Assembly (NCBI RefSeq): GCF_018332715.1
Contig: NZ_BOQP01000008.1
Coordinates: 124,001 to 188,000, forward strand
Length of the DNA stretch: 64,000 bases
Source of the DNA: Winogradskya consettensis
GTDB taxonomy: Bacteria; Actinomycetota; Actinomycetes; Mycobacteriales; Micromonosporaceae
Direction: 5' to 3'
The notes below the pieces were generated by a model, which did no database searches, was not told the origin of the DNA, and was given only the letters and a program-made list of their open reading frames with translations. The position numbers were made by a program, and so were the translations under genes. Positions 49,878 to 58,660 of this stretch are shown piece by piece; position 1 is the stretch's first letter, and each line of letters starts with the position of its first letter.

Positions 49878-51282
49878 CGTCGGGCACGACGCCGATCGCC
49901 TCGCGGCGCCCGCTCGCGCGGCGGCCCGCGCTGTGGCCCTTGGCCGAGTACTCGTCGTAGTAGTAGTACGCGTCGGGGCCCTTGGCGGCGACCATGTTCA
50001 GGACGCAACCGAGCAACCGGGCGTCAACCGATTTGAGGGCCTTGACCGCGCCGGTGACCTGGGCGCTGGTCGTGCGGCGGGAACGGGCGAGCAGCAGGGC
50101 GCCGTCGGCGCGGGCAGCGACCACGGCCGCGTCGGTCACCGGGAGCAGCGGCGGGCAGTCGATGATGATGGTGTCGAAGACCTCGCGCAGCTCGTCCATC
50201 AGGGTCGCCATGTGCTGGGAGCCGAGCAGCTCGCTGGGGTTCGGCGGCAGGAAACCGCTGGGCAGCACCCACAGGTGGTTGCCGTAGCGCTGCAGGACGT
50301 CGTCGACGGAGGCCTTGCCGGCCAGCACCGTGGTGAGCCCGGCGGCGCCCTCGAGGCCGAGGTAGTCGGCGATGCGGGGACGGCGCAGGTCGGCGTCGAC
50401 GATCAGGACCCGGTGCCCGGCCTCGGCGAAGAGCATCGCGACGCCGCACGCCGTCGAGGACTTGCCCTCGCCGGGGACCGCGCTGGTCACCACGAGGGTC
50501 TTCACCGGGCGGTCGACGTCGACGTACTGCAGGTTGGTGCGCAGCTGCCGCAGGGCTTCGGCGCGTGCGGAGTGGCCGCCGCCCGTCAGCGTCATCGGGC
50601 CGCCCTTGGCGTCGTTGTCGAACGGCACCCCGGCCAGGACCGGCGCGGAGGCCAGCTCCTGCAACGCCTCGGCGGTCTTGATCGTGGTGTCCAGAACCTC
50701 GCGCAGCACCGCGGCGGCGGCGCCGACGATGAGGCCGAGCACCGCGGCGAGGGCCAGGTTGCGCAGCGGGCGCGGGCTCACCGGGGTGTCCGCGGTCTCG
50801 GGCCCGGCGACGACCTCGACCTTCACCGACGAGACCTTCTTGCCGGGCGGGGTCTCCAGCGACTCGACGAGCGTCTTGAACCGCTCGGCCGTCGCGGCGG
50901 CGATCAGCCGGGAGCGGTCCTTGCTGCTGTCGGTGACCGTGGCCTGCAACAGCACCGTCTCCGGGACCGCCTGCGCGGTGATCCGGGCCCGGACCTCGGT
51001 GGCGTCCAGGTCGATGCCGGGCGAGCCGGCGACCAGCTGGGCGATGCGGTCGCCGCTGAGCAGTGTCGAGTAGGACTTCACCCGCTCCTGGGAGAAGAGC
51101 CCACCCTGGTACGCGTCCGACACCCCGGCGCTGGGCGTGGTCACGAAGAACGTCACCGACGTCGCATACCGGGGGACGGCCTGGACCGTGAGCAGGGTGC
51201 CGAGGGCGAGCGCCACCGCGACGGCGGTGACCACCATCCACCAGCGCTTCCGGGCGACGCGGATGTAGTCACGCAACTCCAT
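49810..51282 (-). CDS. Bacterial tyrosine kinase / polysaccharide co-polymerase (Wzc/CapAB-like)
   Basis: The 490-residue protein starts MELRDYIRVARKRWW, a Wzz-type N-terminus, with two transmembrane segments (about 19-41 and 187-207) around an extracytoplasmic domain. The C-terminal kinase has Walker A SAVPGEGKSSTA, Walker A' VLIVDADLRRP and Walker B TIIIDCPP. A cluster YYYYDEY near residue 455 is the likely autophosphorylation site. It controls polymerisation and export. The ATG at 51282 is chosen because it begins with the family start; in-frame ATG 51302 and GTG 51312 exist. Confidence 0.92.
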   Translation of the reverse strand: MELRDYIRVARKRWWMVVTAVAVALALGTLLTVQAVPRYATSVTFFVTTPSAGVSDAYQGGLFSQERVKSYSTLLSGDRIAQLVAGSPGIDLDATEVRARITAQAVPETVLLQATVTDSSKDRSRLIAAATAERFKTLVESLETPPGKKVSSVKVEVVAGPETADTPVSPRPLRNLALAAVLGLIVGAAAAVLREVLDTTIKTAEALQELASAPVLAGVPFDNDAKGGPMTLTGGGHSARAEALRQLRTNLQYVDVDRPVKTLVVTSAVPGEGKSSTACGVAMLFAEAGHRVLIVDADLRRPRIADYLGLEGAAGLTTVLAGKASVDDVLQRYGNHLWVLPSGFLPPNPSELLGSQHMATLMDELREVFDTIIIDCPPLLPVTDAAVVAARADGALLLARSRRTTSAQVTGAVKALKSVDARLLGCVLNMVAAKGPDAYYYYDEYSAKGHSAGRRASGRREAIGVVPDVMAARDVPAADAVSAPPVGSVR

Positions 51283-51371
51283 ATCGCCCAAGATATAGTC
51301 CATAAGGGGCACAAAGGCGAGAATGCGTATTTCGTCCTTCCGGGGGCGTTGAAGTTCCTAGTCTGAGTTCC

Positions 51372-53225
51372 ATGCGCGCACGGGGAAGGGCCATCGCCGC
51401 CCTGGTCATCGATGGTGCCGCGTGGGGCGCGGGCCTGACCGCCGCGGTACTCACCCGGTACGAGTTCGCGCTGAGCACCCGCCAGCTCGTCACGACGACG
51501 CTGGCCGTTCTCGGCACCGTCGTCCTGCACGCGGTGATCGGCCACCTGCAGTTCCTCTACCGTGGCCGCTACCGTTTCGCGAGCTTCGAGGAGGTACGCG
51601 CGGTCTCGCTGACCGTCCTGCTGACCGCGTTCCTCGTCCTCATCGCCGACCTGGGCCTGCCGTCGCGCCCGATCCCGGCCAGCGCCCCGGTGGTCGGCGG
51701 GATGATCGCGCTCGTGCTCATGCTCGCCGTGCGGTACCTGCGCCGGCTCCAGCGCGAATACAGCTCCCGGCCGGACCCGAGCACCGCCACCCCCGTGCTG
51801 CTGTTCGGCGCGGGAGCCGCCGGGCACGTCCTGACCCGGTCCATGCTGAGCGACCGGCGCGGGCGCTACCTGCCGGTCGGGGTCATCGATGACGACCCGG
51901 TGCAGCGGCATCTGCGGGTGCACGGCGTACCCGTGCTGGGTGGCCGGGAGGCGATCCCCGCCGCACTCGCCGCGACCGGGGCCGGCACGGTCGTCTTCTC
52001 CGTCGCGAACGCCGACGCCGCCCTGGTCCGCGAGGTCCGGGGGATCACCGTGGCCGCCGGGGCCGCGTTCAAGGTCGTGCCCGCGCTCAGCGAGCTGATC
52101 GACGACCGGGTCAGCGTCACCGACGTCCGCGACGTGCAGATCACCGACCTGCTCGGCCGCCGCCAGATCGACACCGACCTGGACGCCATCGCGGGCTACC
52201 TGACCGGCAAACGGGTCCTGGTCACCGGCGCCGGCGGCTCGATCGGCTCGGAGCTGTGCCGCCAGCTCAGCCGGTACGCCCCCGCCGAGCTGATGATGCT
52301 CGACCGCGACGAGTCCGCCCTGCACGCGGTGCAGCTGTCGCTGGACAAACGGGCCTCGCTGGACGACCCGTCGGTGATCCTCGCGGACCTGCGCGACGCC
52401 GCCACCATCCGGTCGATCTTCAAGGCCCGCCGCCCACAGGTGGTCTTCCACGCCGCGGCGCTCAAGCACCTGCCGCTGCTCGAGCGCTACCCGGGCGAGG
52501 CGGTGAAGACCAACATCTGGGGCACGCTGACCGTGCTGGAGGCCTCCGCCGGGGTCGAGCGGTTCGTCAACATCTCCACCGACAAGGCCGCCAACCCGAT
52601 CAGCGTGCTCGGCTACAGCAAGCGCATCACCGAGCGGCTCACCGCGCACACGGCGGCGGCCGGGCCCGGCTCGTTCCTGAGCGTGCGCTTCGGCAACGTG
52701 CTGGGCAGCCGCGGCTCGGTGCTGACCGCGTTCAACGCGCAGATCGCGGCGGGCGGCCCGATGGTCGTCACCCACCCGGACGTCACCCGCTACTTCATGA
52801 CCATCCAGGAGGCGGTCCACCTGGTCATCCAGGCCGCCGCGATCGGCCGGGGCGGGGAGGCCCTGGTGCTGCAGATGGGCAGTCCCGTCCGGATCGCCGA
52901 GGTGGCCCGGCAGATGGCCCAGCTCGCCCCGGTCCCGATCGACATCGAGTTCTCCAGCCTGCGCCCCGGCGAGAAGCTGCACGAGGAGCTCTTCGGCACG
53001 GGCGAAATCGACCGCCGGCCGCTGCACCCGCTCATCTCGCACGTCCAGGTGCCGCCGCTCGACCCCGCCGAGGTGCGCTTCCTCGACAGCCACGCCGCCC
53101 CCGACCTGGTCACGGCCGAGCTCGCCCGGCTCTGCGACCAGACCCTGCGGCTGCCGCGCCACGGGAACACCGCGGGCCTGCGGCGGATGGACCCCACCAT
53201 CACGCGTACGCCCTCCGCGACCTAG
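51372..53225 (+). CDS. FlaA1/WbpM-like nucleotide-sugar 4,6-dehydratase, membrane-anchored
   Basis: The 617-residue protein has four N-terminal transmembrane helices (about 8-125), a first Rossmann domain (VLLFGAGAAGHVLTRSM), and a catalytic SDR domain with VLVTGAGGSIGSELCRQL, VFHAAALKHLPLLERYP and STDKAANPISVLGYSKRITE, SVRFGNVLGSRGSV. It resembles PglF, WbpM and CapD and converts UDP-GlcNAc-like sugars to 4-keto-6-deoxy products, probably for the DegT enzyme. It is divergent from the BY-kinase. Confidence 0.9.
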   Translation: MRARGRAIAALVIDGAAWGAGLTAAVLTRYEFALSTRQLVTTTLAVLGTVVLHAVIGHLQFLYRGRYRFASFEEVRAVSLTVLLTAFLVLIADLGLPSRPIPASAPVVGGMIALVLMLAVRYLRRLQREYSSRPDPSTATPVLLFGAGAAGHVLTRSMLSDRRGRYLPVGVIDDDPVQRHLRVHGVPVLGGREAIPAALAATGAGTVVFSVANADAALVREVRGITVAAGAAFKVVPALSELIDDRVSVTDVRDVQITDLLGRRQIDTDLDAIAGYLTGKRVLVTGAGGSIGSELCRQLSRYAPAELMMLDRDESALHAVQLSLDKRASLDDPSVILADLRDAATIRSIFKARRPQVVFHAAALKHLPLLERYPGEAVKTNIWGTLTVLEASAGVERFVNISTDKAANPISVLGYSKRITERLTAHTAAAGPGSFLSVRFGNVLGSRGSVLTAFNAQIAAGGPMVVTHPDVTRYFMTIQEAVHLVIQAAAIGRGGEALVLQMGSPVRIAEVARQMAQLAPVPIDIEFSSLRPGEKLHEELFGTGEIDRRPLHPLISHVQVPPLDPAEVRFLDSHAAPDLVTAELARLCDQTLRLPRHGNTAGLRRMDPTITRTPSAT

Positions 53226-53235
53226 GGTCGGAGCC

Positions 53236-54453
53236 ATGTCGTTCGATGTGGCTCGGATCAGGTCCGCGTACCCCGCCCTCGATGAGGGATTTGTGCACTT
53301 CGACGGGGCCGGCGGCACGCAGGTCGCGTCCCCGGTCGTCGTCGCCGTGACCGGGGTGATGCAGGCCGCCGTCTCCAACCGGGGGACCAACTACAAGCCG
53401 GCGCGGCGTTCCGGGGACATCGTGGCCTCGGCGCGGGCGGCCGTCGCCGACCTGGTCGGCGGGGATCCTGCCGGGGTGGTGTTCGGGGCGAGTGCCACGG
53501 CGCTGACCTATCTCGTCGCGCGGACGCTGGCGCAGGGATGGGGGCCGGGGGACGAGATCGTCGTGACCCGGCTCGACCACGACGCGAACGTGCGGCCGTG
53601 GATCCAGGCCGCCGAGTCCGTGGGCGCGACCGTGCGCTGGGCCGACGTCGACGTGCGCGGCGGTGAGCTGCCCGTCGCGCAGTTCCGGGAGCTGATCGGG
53701 CCGCGGACCCGGCTCGTCGCCGTGACCGCTGCCAGCAACGCCACCGGGACCATGCCCGCGGTCCGGGAGATCGCCGCGATCGCGCACGCGGCCGGGGTGC
53801 TGACGTTCGTCGACGGGGTGCACTCCACCGCGCACCGGGTGACCGACGTGAAGGAGCTGGGCGCCGACTTCTACGTGACGAGCGCCTACAAGTGGTCCGG
53901 GCCGCACTACGCCGCCGTGGTCGCGGATCCGGCGATCTGGGAGCCGCTCGAGCCGGTCAAGCTGGTGCCGTCGCCGAAGTCGGTGCCGGAGCGCTTCGAG
54001 TTCGGGACGCTGAGCTTCGAACTGCTCGCCGGGATCACCGCGGCGGTGGATCACCTGGCCGGGCTGACCGGTGCCACGGGTGGGACGCGGCGCGAGCGGC
54101 TGGTCGAGAGTCTGACGGCTGTCACGGCGTACGAGAACGGTCTGCTCGAAAGGCTTCTGACCGGTCTGGAGAAGATCGACGGGGTGACCGTCCTCGCGGC
54201 CCCGGCCGACCGCTGCCCGACGGTGTCGTTCCGGCTCGCCGGGCAGGCACCCGCGGAGACCGCCCGGATCCTGGGCGAGCAGAACATCTGCGTGTCCAAC
54301 GGCGACTACTACGCCGTCGAGTATTTCGAGGCCGCGCAGCTGCGCGACAGCGGTGGCGCCGTCCGGGCCAGCATCTACCACTACAACACCGAGGACGAGA
54401 TCGACCGGCTGCTCGAGGCGCTCAGGGCGGCGGGGCCGTCGTCTCTCGGGTGA
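53236..54453 (+). CDS. Aminotransferase class V, cysteine-desulfurase-like without the catalytic Cys
   Basis: The 405-residue fold-type I PLP enzyme has the N-terminal FVHFDGAGGTQV, the PLP Schiff-base Lys in VTSAYKWSGPHYAA and a RFEFGTLSFELLAG segment. At the position of the SufS catalytic Cys (R-x-G-H-H-C) the sequence reads VSNGDYYAVE, with Tyr instead of Cys. It is therefore unlikely to be a true desulfurase; TIGR01976-like relatives have unknown roles. It starts 10 bases after the FlaA1 stop and overlaps the LacI gene by 32 bases. Confidence 0.85.
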   Translation: MSFDVARIRSAYPALDEGFVHFDGAGGTQVASPVVVAVTGVMQAAVSNRGTNYKPARRSGDIVASARAAVADLVGGDPAGVVFGASATALTYLVARTLAQGWGPGDEIVVTRLDHDANVRPWIQAAESVGATVRWADVDVRGGELPVAQFRELIGPRTRLVAVTAASNATGTMPAVREIAAIAHAAGVLTFVDGVHSTAHRVTDVKELGADFYVTSAYKWSGPHYAAVVADPAIWEPLEPVKLVPSPKSVPERFEFGTLSFELLAGITAAVDHLAGLTGATGGTRRERLVESLTAVTAYENGLLERLLTGLEKIDGVTVLAAPADRCPTVSFRLAGQAPAETARILGEQNICVSNGDYYAVEYFEAAQLRDSGGAVRASIYHYNTEDEIDRLLEALRAAGPSSLG

Positions 54454-55420
54454 TCAGGGTGGTGGCGAGGCGCAGGTGGCGGGAGATCGGGGGCTCGCCG
54501 TCCGCCATCGCCAGCAGGGTGCGCAACGCCGTCCGGCCGATCTCGTGCATGGGGGTGCTCACCGTGGTGAGCCGGCTGTCGGTGGCCGCGATCGCGTAGG
54601 TGTCGTCATAGCCGGCGACGCTGAGATCCGTGGGGACCCGCAGGCCGTGGGCGCGGGCGGCGCGGATCGCGGCGAACGCGTCACCGTCGGTCGTGGCGAA
54701 GACCGCGGTCGGCCGGCGGGGCAGCGCCAGCATCCGGCGGACGGCTGCCTCCCCGCTGCCGATGCCGTCCTGGGAGATCAGGTCCGGGTCGGGCGGCACC
54801 CCCGCGGCGTCCAGGGCCTCGCGGTAGCCGCCGAAACGTTCGCGCAGGCCCTGGTTGTGCGGGGAGCCGCCGACGAACGCGATCCGGCGATGGCCCAGCC
54901 GCAGCAGGTGGCTGGTCGCCTGGAGGCCGCCTGCCCAATGGTGGGAGCCGATGCTGACCACCGAGTCGTCGAGAGCGTCGGGCGGGTCGACGGCGATCAG
55001 CGCGATGCCGTGCCCGGCGCAGGCCCTGACCACCTCCGGGCCGATGCGGGTGGTGATGACCAGCAGGCCGATGTGGCCCTTGGCGGCGACGGCGTCGACC
55101 GGGATTGCCGTGCTGCCGGTGACGAGCGTCGTCGTGACCAGGTCGGCGCCGTGCTCGCGGGCGGCGTCGACCGCGCCTTCGAGCACGCGCAGCGAGTACA
55201 GGCTGGTCAGGGTGTCGAAGACCGCCGTGACCACGCGGGTGGTGCGGGGGTCGCGGGCCGTGGTCGGTGCGTAGCCCAGGTCGTGCAGCGCCTGGTCGAC
55301 CCGCCGGCGGGTGGCGGCGGAGATGCCCGGTCTGCGGTTGAGCACCTTGCTCGCCGTGGCCTTCGAGACGCCCGCCCGCGCGGCCACCTCGTCGAGGGTC
55401 GCCCGCTGTTCTCTGCTCAC
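54422..55420 (-). CDS. LacI-family regulator of the GH42 gene
   Basis: The 332-residue regulator has the HTH ATLDEVAARAGVSKATASKVLNRRPGISAATRRRVDQALHDLGYAP and a sugar-binding effector domain (GYDDTYAIAATDSRLTTVSTPM). It is divergent from the beta-galactosidase gene with two operator-like palindromes between. It probably represses the GH42 gene and itself, and is relieved by a galactoside or galactose-derived sugar. Confidence 0.92.
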   Translation of the reverse strand: MSREQRATLDEVAARAGVSKATASKVLNRRPGISAATRRRVDQALHDLGYAPTTARDPRTTRVVTAVFDTLTSLYSLRVLEGAVDAAREHGADLVTTTLVTGSTAIPVDAVAAKGHIGLLVITTRIGPEVVRACAGHGIALIAVDPPDALDDSVVSIGSHHWAGGLQATSHLLRLGHRRIAFVGGSPHNQGLRERFGGYREALDAAGVPPDPDLISQDGIGSGEAAVRRMLALPRRPTAVFATTDGDAFAAIRAARAHGLRVPTDLSVAGYDDTYAIAATDSRLTTVSTPMHEIGRTALRTLLAMADGEPPISRHLRLATTLITRETTAPPP

Positions 55421-55441
55421 GGACCCGACCCTAGCGACTTG

Positions 55442-55452
55442 GAAACAATTTC
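55442..55452 (+). promoter_or_regulatory. LacI-type operator 1
   Basis: GAAACAATTTC, imperfect palindrome (GAAAC/ATTTC), 21 bases upstream of the LacI start. Its core matches the second site at 55500-55510 within the conserved GAAAC...TTTC pattern. Confidence 0.5.
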
Positions 55453-55499
55453 GTAAATCTCAGCACTTGATCATGCTCTGATCAGCGCTTAGGCTCTCA

Positions 55500-55510
55500 G
55501 AAACTGTTTC
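55500..55510 (+). promoter_or_regulatory. LacI-type operator 2
   Basis: GAAACTGTTTC is a perfect palindrome with a central T, directly before the GAAGGG ribosome-binding site (55513-55518) of the GH42 gene. Centres of the two operators are about 58 bp apart, which would allow looping or dual control. Confidence 0.65.
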
Positions 55511-55523
55511 CCGAAGGGTCGTC

Positions 55524-57590
55524 ATGGTGCTGTTCGGTGCCGCTTACTACCACGAGTACCAGCCGTCGCCGCGCCTGGACGAGGACTTCGCGCTGATGCG
55601 GGCGGCCGGGTTCACGGTCATCCGGGTCGGCGAATCGGTCTGGTCCACGTGGGAGCCCGAGGACGACGTCTACGACCTCGAATGGATCACCCCCGTTCTC
55701 GACGCCGCGCGGGAGCACGGCATCGGCGTCATCCTCGGCACCCCGACGTACGCGGTCCCGCCCTGGCTGCAGCGCCGCTACCCGGAGATCAACGGTGACG
55801 TCGCGACCGGTCGTCCGTTCGGCTGGGGTGCCCGCCAGGAGGCCGACATCACCCACGCGGCCTTCCGCTTCCACGCCGAGCGGGTCGTGCGGCGCATCCT
55901 CGAACGGCATGCCACGCACCCGGCGATCATCGGGTTCCAGGTCGACAACGAGCCCGGCAACGTCGTGCTGTTCAACCACGGCGTCTTCGAGCGCTTCCGC
56001 GACCGGCTGCGGCACCGCTACGGCAGCGTCGACGAACTGAACCGCGAGTGGGGCCTGACGTACTGGTCGCACAAGCTCAGCGACTGGAGCGACCTGTGGC
56101 GCCCCGACGCCAACTCGCTGCCGCAGTACGAGCTGGCCTGGCGGCTGTTCCAGGCGGACCTGACCACCGAGTACATGGCGTGGCAGACCGACATCGTCAA
56201 CGAGTACGCGGGGGAGCGGTTCGTCACGACCTGCATCTCCTACACCCGCCCGACGATGCGCGACGACGCCGTGGGACAGCTGTTCCCGGTCACCGCGGGC
56301 AACCCGTACTTCAAGGCGCAGGACGCGCTCGCGCTGCCCGACACCGAGGTCAAGCCCCAGACCTGGTGGACGCAGGGGACCTGGGCGCTCTATCAGAGCG
56401 CCGATTGGATGTACGGCACCAAGCACGCCCCGTTCCTGGTGACCGAGACCGGCGCCCAGTCGATCGGCGGCCCGGAGATGAACCAGCCCGCGTGGCCGGG
56501 GCAGCGCCGCCAGAGCGTGTGGGCGCTCATCTCCCGTGGCGCGCGGATGATCGAGTACTGGCACTGGCACACCCTGCACTTCGGGCCCGAGACGTACTGG
56601 GGTGGCGTGCTGCCGCACAGTCAGCGCCCGGGGCGTACCTATCGGGAGATCGCGGAGATCGGTGCCGAGCTGAAAGCGCTGGGCGACCGGATCACAGGCC
56701 TACGCCCGGACGCGCAGGTCGGTATCCTCTACGACCACGCGAGCAAGTGGAGCATGGGTGCTTCGGGTTTCCTGCCCGGCGGCGACGGCACGCCGGTCGA
56801 GGACTCCTACTCGCCCGCGGTCGAGGCGTTCACCCGTGGTGCCTTCGACGCCGGGCTGCAGAGCCGCGTTTACCACGCCAGTGCGCTTACCAGCCACAAC
56901 CCGGCTTCCGTGGCCGCCGAGCTGCCGGTGTTCGTCGCGGCCGGCTACTACGTGGCCGATGACGCGGTCCTGGAATGGCTGCTCGCCTATGCCGCGGCGG
57001 GCGGCCACCTGATCATCGGACCCAGGACGGGGTACGCCGACACCGAGGCCCGGGCCCGCACCGAGGTGGCACCGGGCGGCGGCCTCAGCGACGCGGCCGG
57101 CGCGTTCTACGACGAGTACTCCAACCTCGATTCCCCGCTCCCGGTCCGCGCCACCCCGGGTTCACCGCTGGACCTTCCGCCCGGCGCCGCCGCTCTGCAG
57201 TGGATCGAGAACTACCAGGCGACCACGGGTACGGTGCTGGCCTCCTACGATCACCCCTTCCACGGCGGGTACGCCGCCGTGACGACCCGCGACCACGGCG
57301 CCGGCCGGGTCATCACCGCCGGCCTGATCCCCAGCCCCCAGCTCGGCGCGGCCCTGCTCGGCTGGGCCGCCGGGGCTCCGCAGTGGCAGACCCCGCCCGG
57401 CGTCCGGGTGCACTCCGCGGTCAACGCGCGCGGCGAGCGGCTCTGGGTCGTGCAGAACTGGTCCTGGGAGCCGGCGTCGGTGATAGTGCCCCTGACCGGC
57501 GAGAACCTGCACACCGGAGACCGGGTCGAGTCGGGCGGCACCCTCGAACTCGGCTCCTGGGATGTCAAGGTGCTGGTCACCGCCACCTGA
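55524..57590 (+). CDS. Beta-galactosidase, GH42
   Basis: The 688-residue enzyme begins VLFGAAYYHEYQ and has the GH42 (beta/alpha)8 domain with acid/base Glu143 in FQVDNEPGN and nucleophile Glu308 in FLVTETGAQS. A trimerisation-type domain (about 390-590) and a short C-terminal beta domain follow. No signal peptide, so it acts on imported galactosides. It is downstream of a divergent LacI regulator and operators. Confidence 0.95.
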   Translation: MVLFGAAYYHEYQPSPRLDEDFALMRAAGFTVIRVGESVWSTWEPEDDVYDLEWITPVLDAAREHGIGVILGTPTYAVPPWLQRRYPEINGDVATGRPFGWGARQEADITHAAFRFHAERVVRRILERHATHPAIIGFQVDNEPGNVVLFNHGVFERFRDRLRHRYGSVDELNREWGLTYWSHKLSDWSDLWRPDANSLPQYELAWRLFQADLTTEYMAWQTDIVNEYAGERFVTTCISYTRPTMRDDAVGQLFPVTAGNPYFKAQDALALPDTEVKPQTWWTQGTWALYQSADWMYGTKHAPFLVTETGAQSIGGPEMNQPAWPGQRRQSVWALISRGARMIEYWHWHTLHFGPETYWGGVLPHSQRPGRTYREIAEIGAELKALGDRITGLRPDAQVGILYDHASKWSMGASGFLPGGDGTPVEDSYSPAVEAFTRGAFDAGLQSRVYHASALTSHNPASVAAELPVFVAAGYYVADDAVLEWLLAYAAAGGHLIIGPRTGYADTEARARTEVAPGGGLSDAAGAFYDEYSNLDSPLPVRATPGSPLDLPPGAAALQWIENYQATTGTVLASYDHPFHGGYAAVTTRDHGAGRVITAGLIPSPQLGAALLGWAAGAPQWQTPPGVRVHSAVNARGERLWVVQNWSWEPASVIVPLTGENLHTGDRVESGGTLELGSWDVKVLVTAT

Positions 57591-57617
57591 CCGGTCCACC
57601 TGGGTAAGGTGACCGGC

Positions 57618-58643
57618 GTGACCGCCCGCCCCCTCAAACGCCCGCCCGTGCTCGCCGATGTCGCGCGCGCGGCAGGTGTCTCGGTCCCCACGGTCTCCCG
57701 GGTGCTCAGCGGAGTTACCCGGGTCAGCGACGACAAGCGCGTCCAGGTGATGCGCGCCATCGAGGAGCTCGGCTACCACCCCAACGCGGCCGCCCGGGCC
57801 CTCGTCACCGGGCAGCGCTCGATAATCGGCGTCCTCACCGGCGACACCACCCGCTACGGGTACGCGAGCACGATCCAGGGCATCGAGGAGGCGGCCCGGT
57901 CCGCCGGCCTCGTCGTCGCGATCACCGTGGTCGGTGCCGCCGACGAGGATGCGGTCCGGGCCGCTGTCGGCCTGGCACTGGGGCAGCCCCTCGCAGGGGT
58001 CATCGTGCTCGAGTTCGACATCCAGGGCAGCCGCGCGCTGGCCGCCCTGCCCGACACCGTCGCCGTGGCCGCGGTGTCCTCGACGGCGGGCAACGGCCGC
58101 ATCCCGCGCGCGCTCTTCGACGACCACCAGGGCGGCTGGGACGCCACGAACTACCTCCTCGGCCTCGGCCACCGCACGGTCCATCACGTCGCCGTCCCCG
58201 GCTCGGGCCGCCCCAGCGGCCGCATGCTCGGCTGGCGGGAGGCCCTGAAGGCAGCGGGCGCCCCGGTGCCCCGCCCCCTGGAAACCGACTGGACCGCCCG
58301 CTCCGGCTACGACGCCGCCCTGAGACTGGCCAAGCGCGACGACGTCACCGCCGTCCTGTGCGGCAACGACGAGGTGGCGTTCGGCGTGATCAAAGGCCTG
58401 CAGGACGCCGGGTTGCGCGTGCCCGACGACATCAGCGTCGCCGGCTTCGACGACCATCCCCTCGCCCAGCTCTGGACCCCGGCCCTGACCACGATGGCGC
58501 AGGACTTCGCGGAGCTGGGCCGCAGCGCGGTCGGCTTCCTCCTGGGCCGTCTCACCGGCGACCAGTTCGAGGCCCCGAGCGCCAACCTGCACCTCGTCGT
58601 CCGGGACAGCACCGCCCCGCCCCGCCCCGCAGCGGCCTCCTGA
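57618..58643 (+). CDS. LacI-family transcriptional regulator
   Basis: The 341-residue regulator has the HTH VLADVARAAGVSVPTVSRVLSGVTRVSDDKRVQVMRAIEELGYHPNAAARALVTG and an effector domain ending DISVAGFDDHPLAQLWTPALTTMAQ. The GTG at 57618 has TAAGGTGA 5 bases upstream; GTG 57609 overlaps this site. It lies 27 bases after the GH42 stop and may be read through. Its target is not obvious: no palindrome was seen in front of it. Confidence 0.9.
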   Translation: MTARPLKRPPVLADVARAAGVSVPTVSRVLSGVTRVSDDKRVQVMRAIEELGYHPNAAARALVTGQRSIIGVLTGDTTRYGYASTIQGIEEAARSAGLVVAITVVGAADEDAVRAAVGLALGQPLAGVIVLEFDIQGSRALAALPDTVAVAAVSSTAGNGRIPRALFDDHQGGWDATNYLLGLGHRTVHHVAVPGSGRPSGRMLGWREALKAAGAPVPRPLETDWTARSGYDAALRLAKRDDVTAVLCGNDEVAFGVIKGLQDAGLRVPDDISVAGFDDHPLAQLWTPALTTMAQDFAELGRSAVGFLLGRLTGDQFEAPSANLHLVVRDSTAPPRPAAAS

Positions 58644-58660
58644 CGGACAGCCTCGCGCTC

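Noticed and set aside
48048..53225. Complete UDP-bacillosamine pathway (PglF-PglE-PglD-PglC)
   Set aside because: FlaA1-like, DegT and PglC-like proteins are present but no PglD-type acetyltransferase was found, so only a related amino-sugar route is supported.
51153..53390. 745-codon minus-strand open frame
   Set aside because: Antisense to the FlaA1-like gene, which has full SDR motifs; the minus frame has no domain and unnatural Arg/Gly/His content.
53236..54453. Annotation as functional cysteine desulfurase
   Set aside because: The catalytic Cys is Tyr in VSNGDYYAVE.
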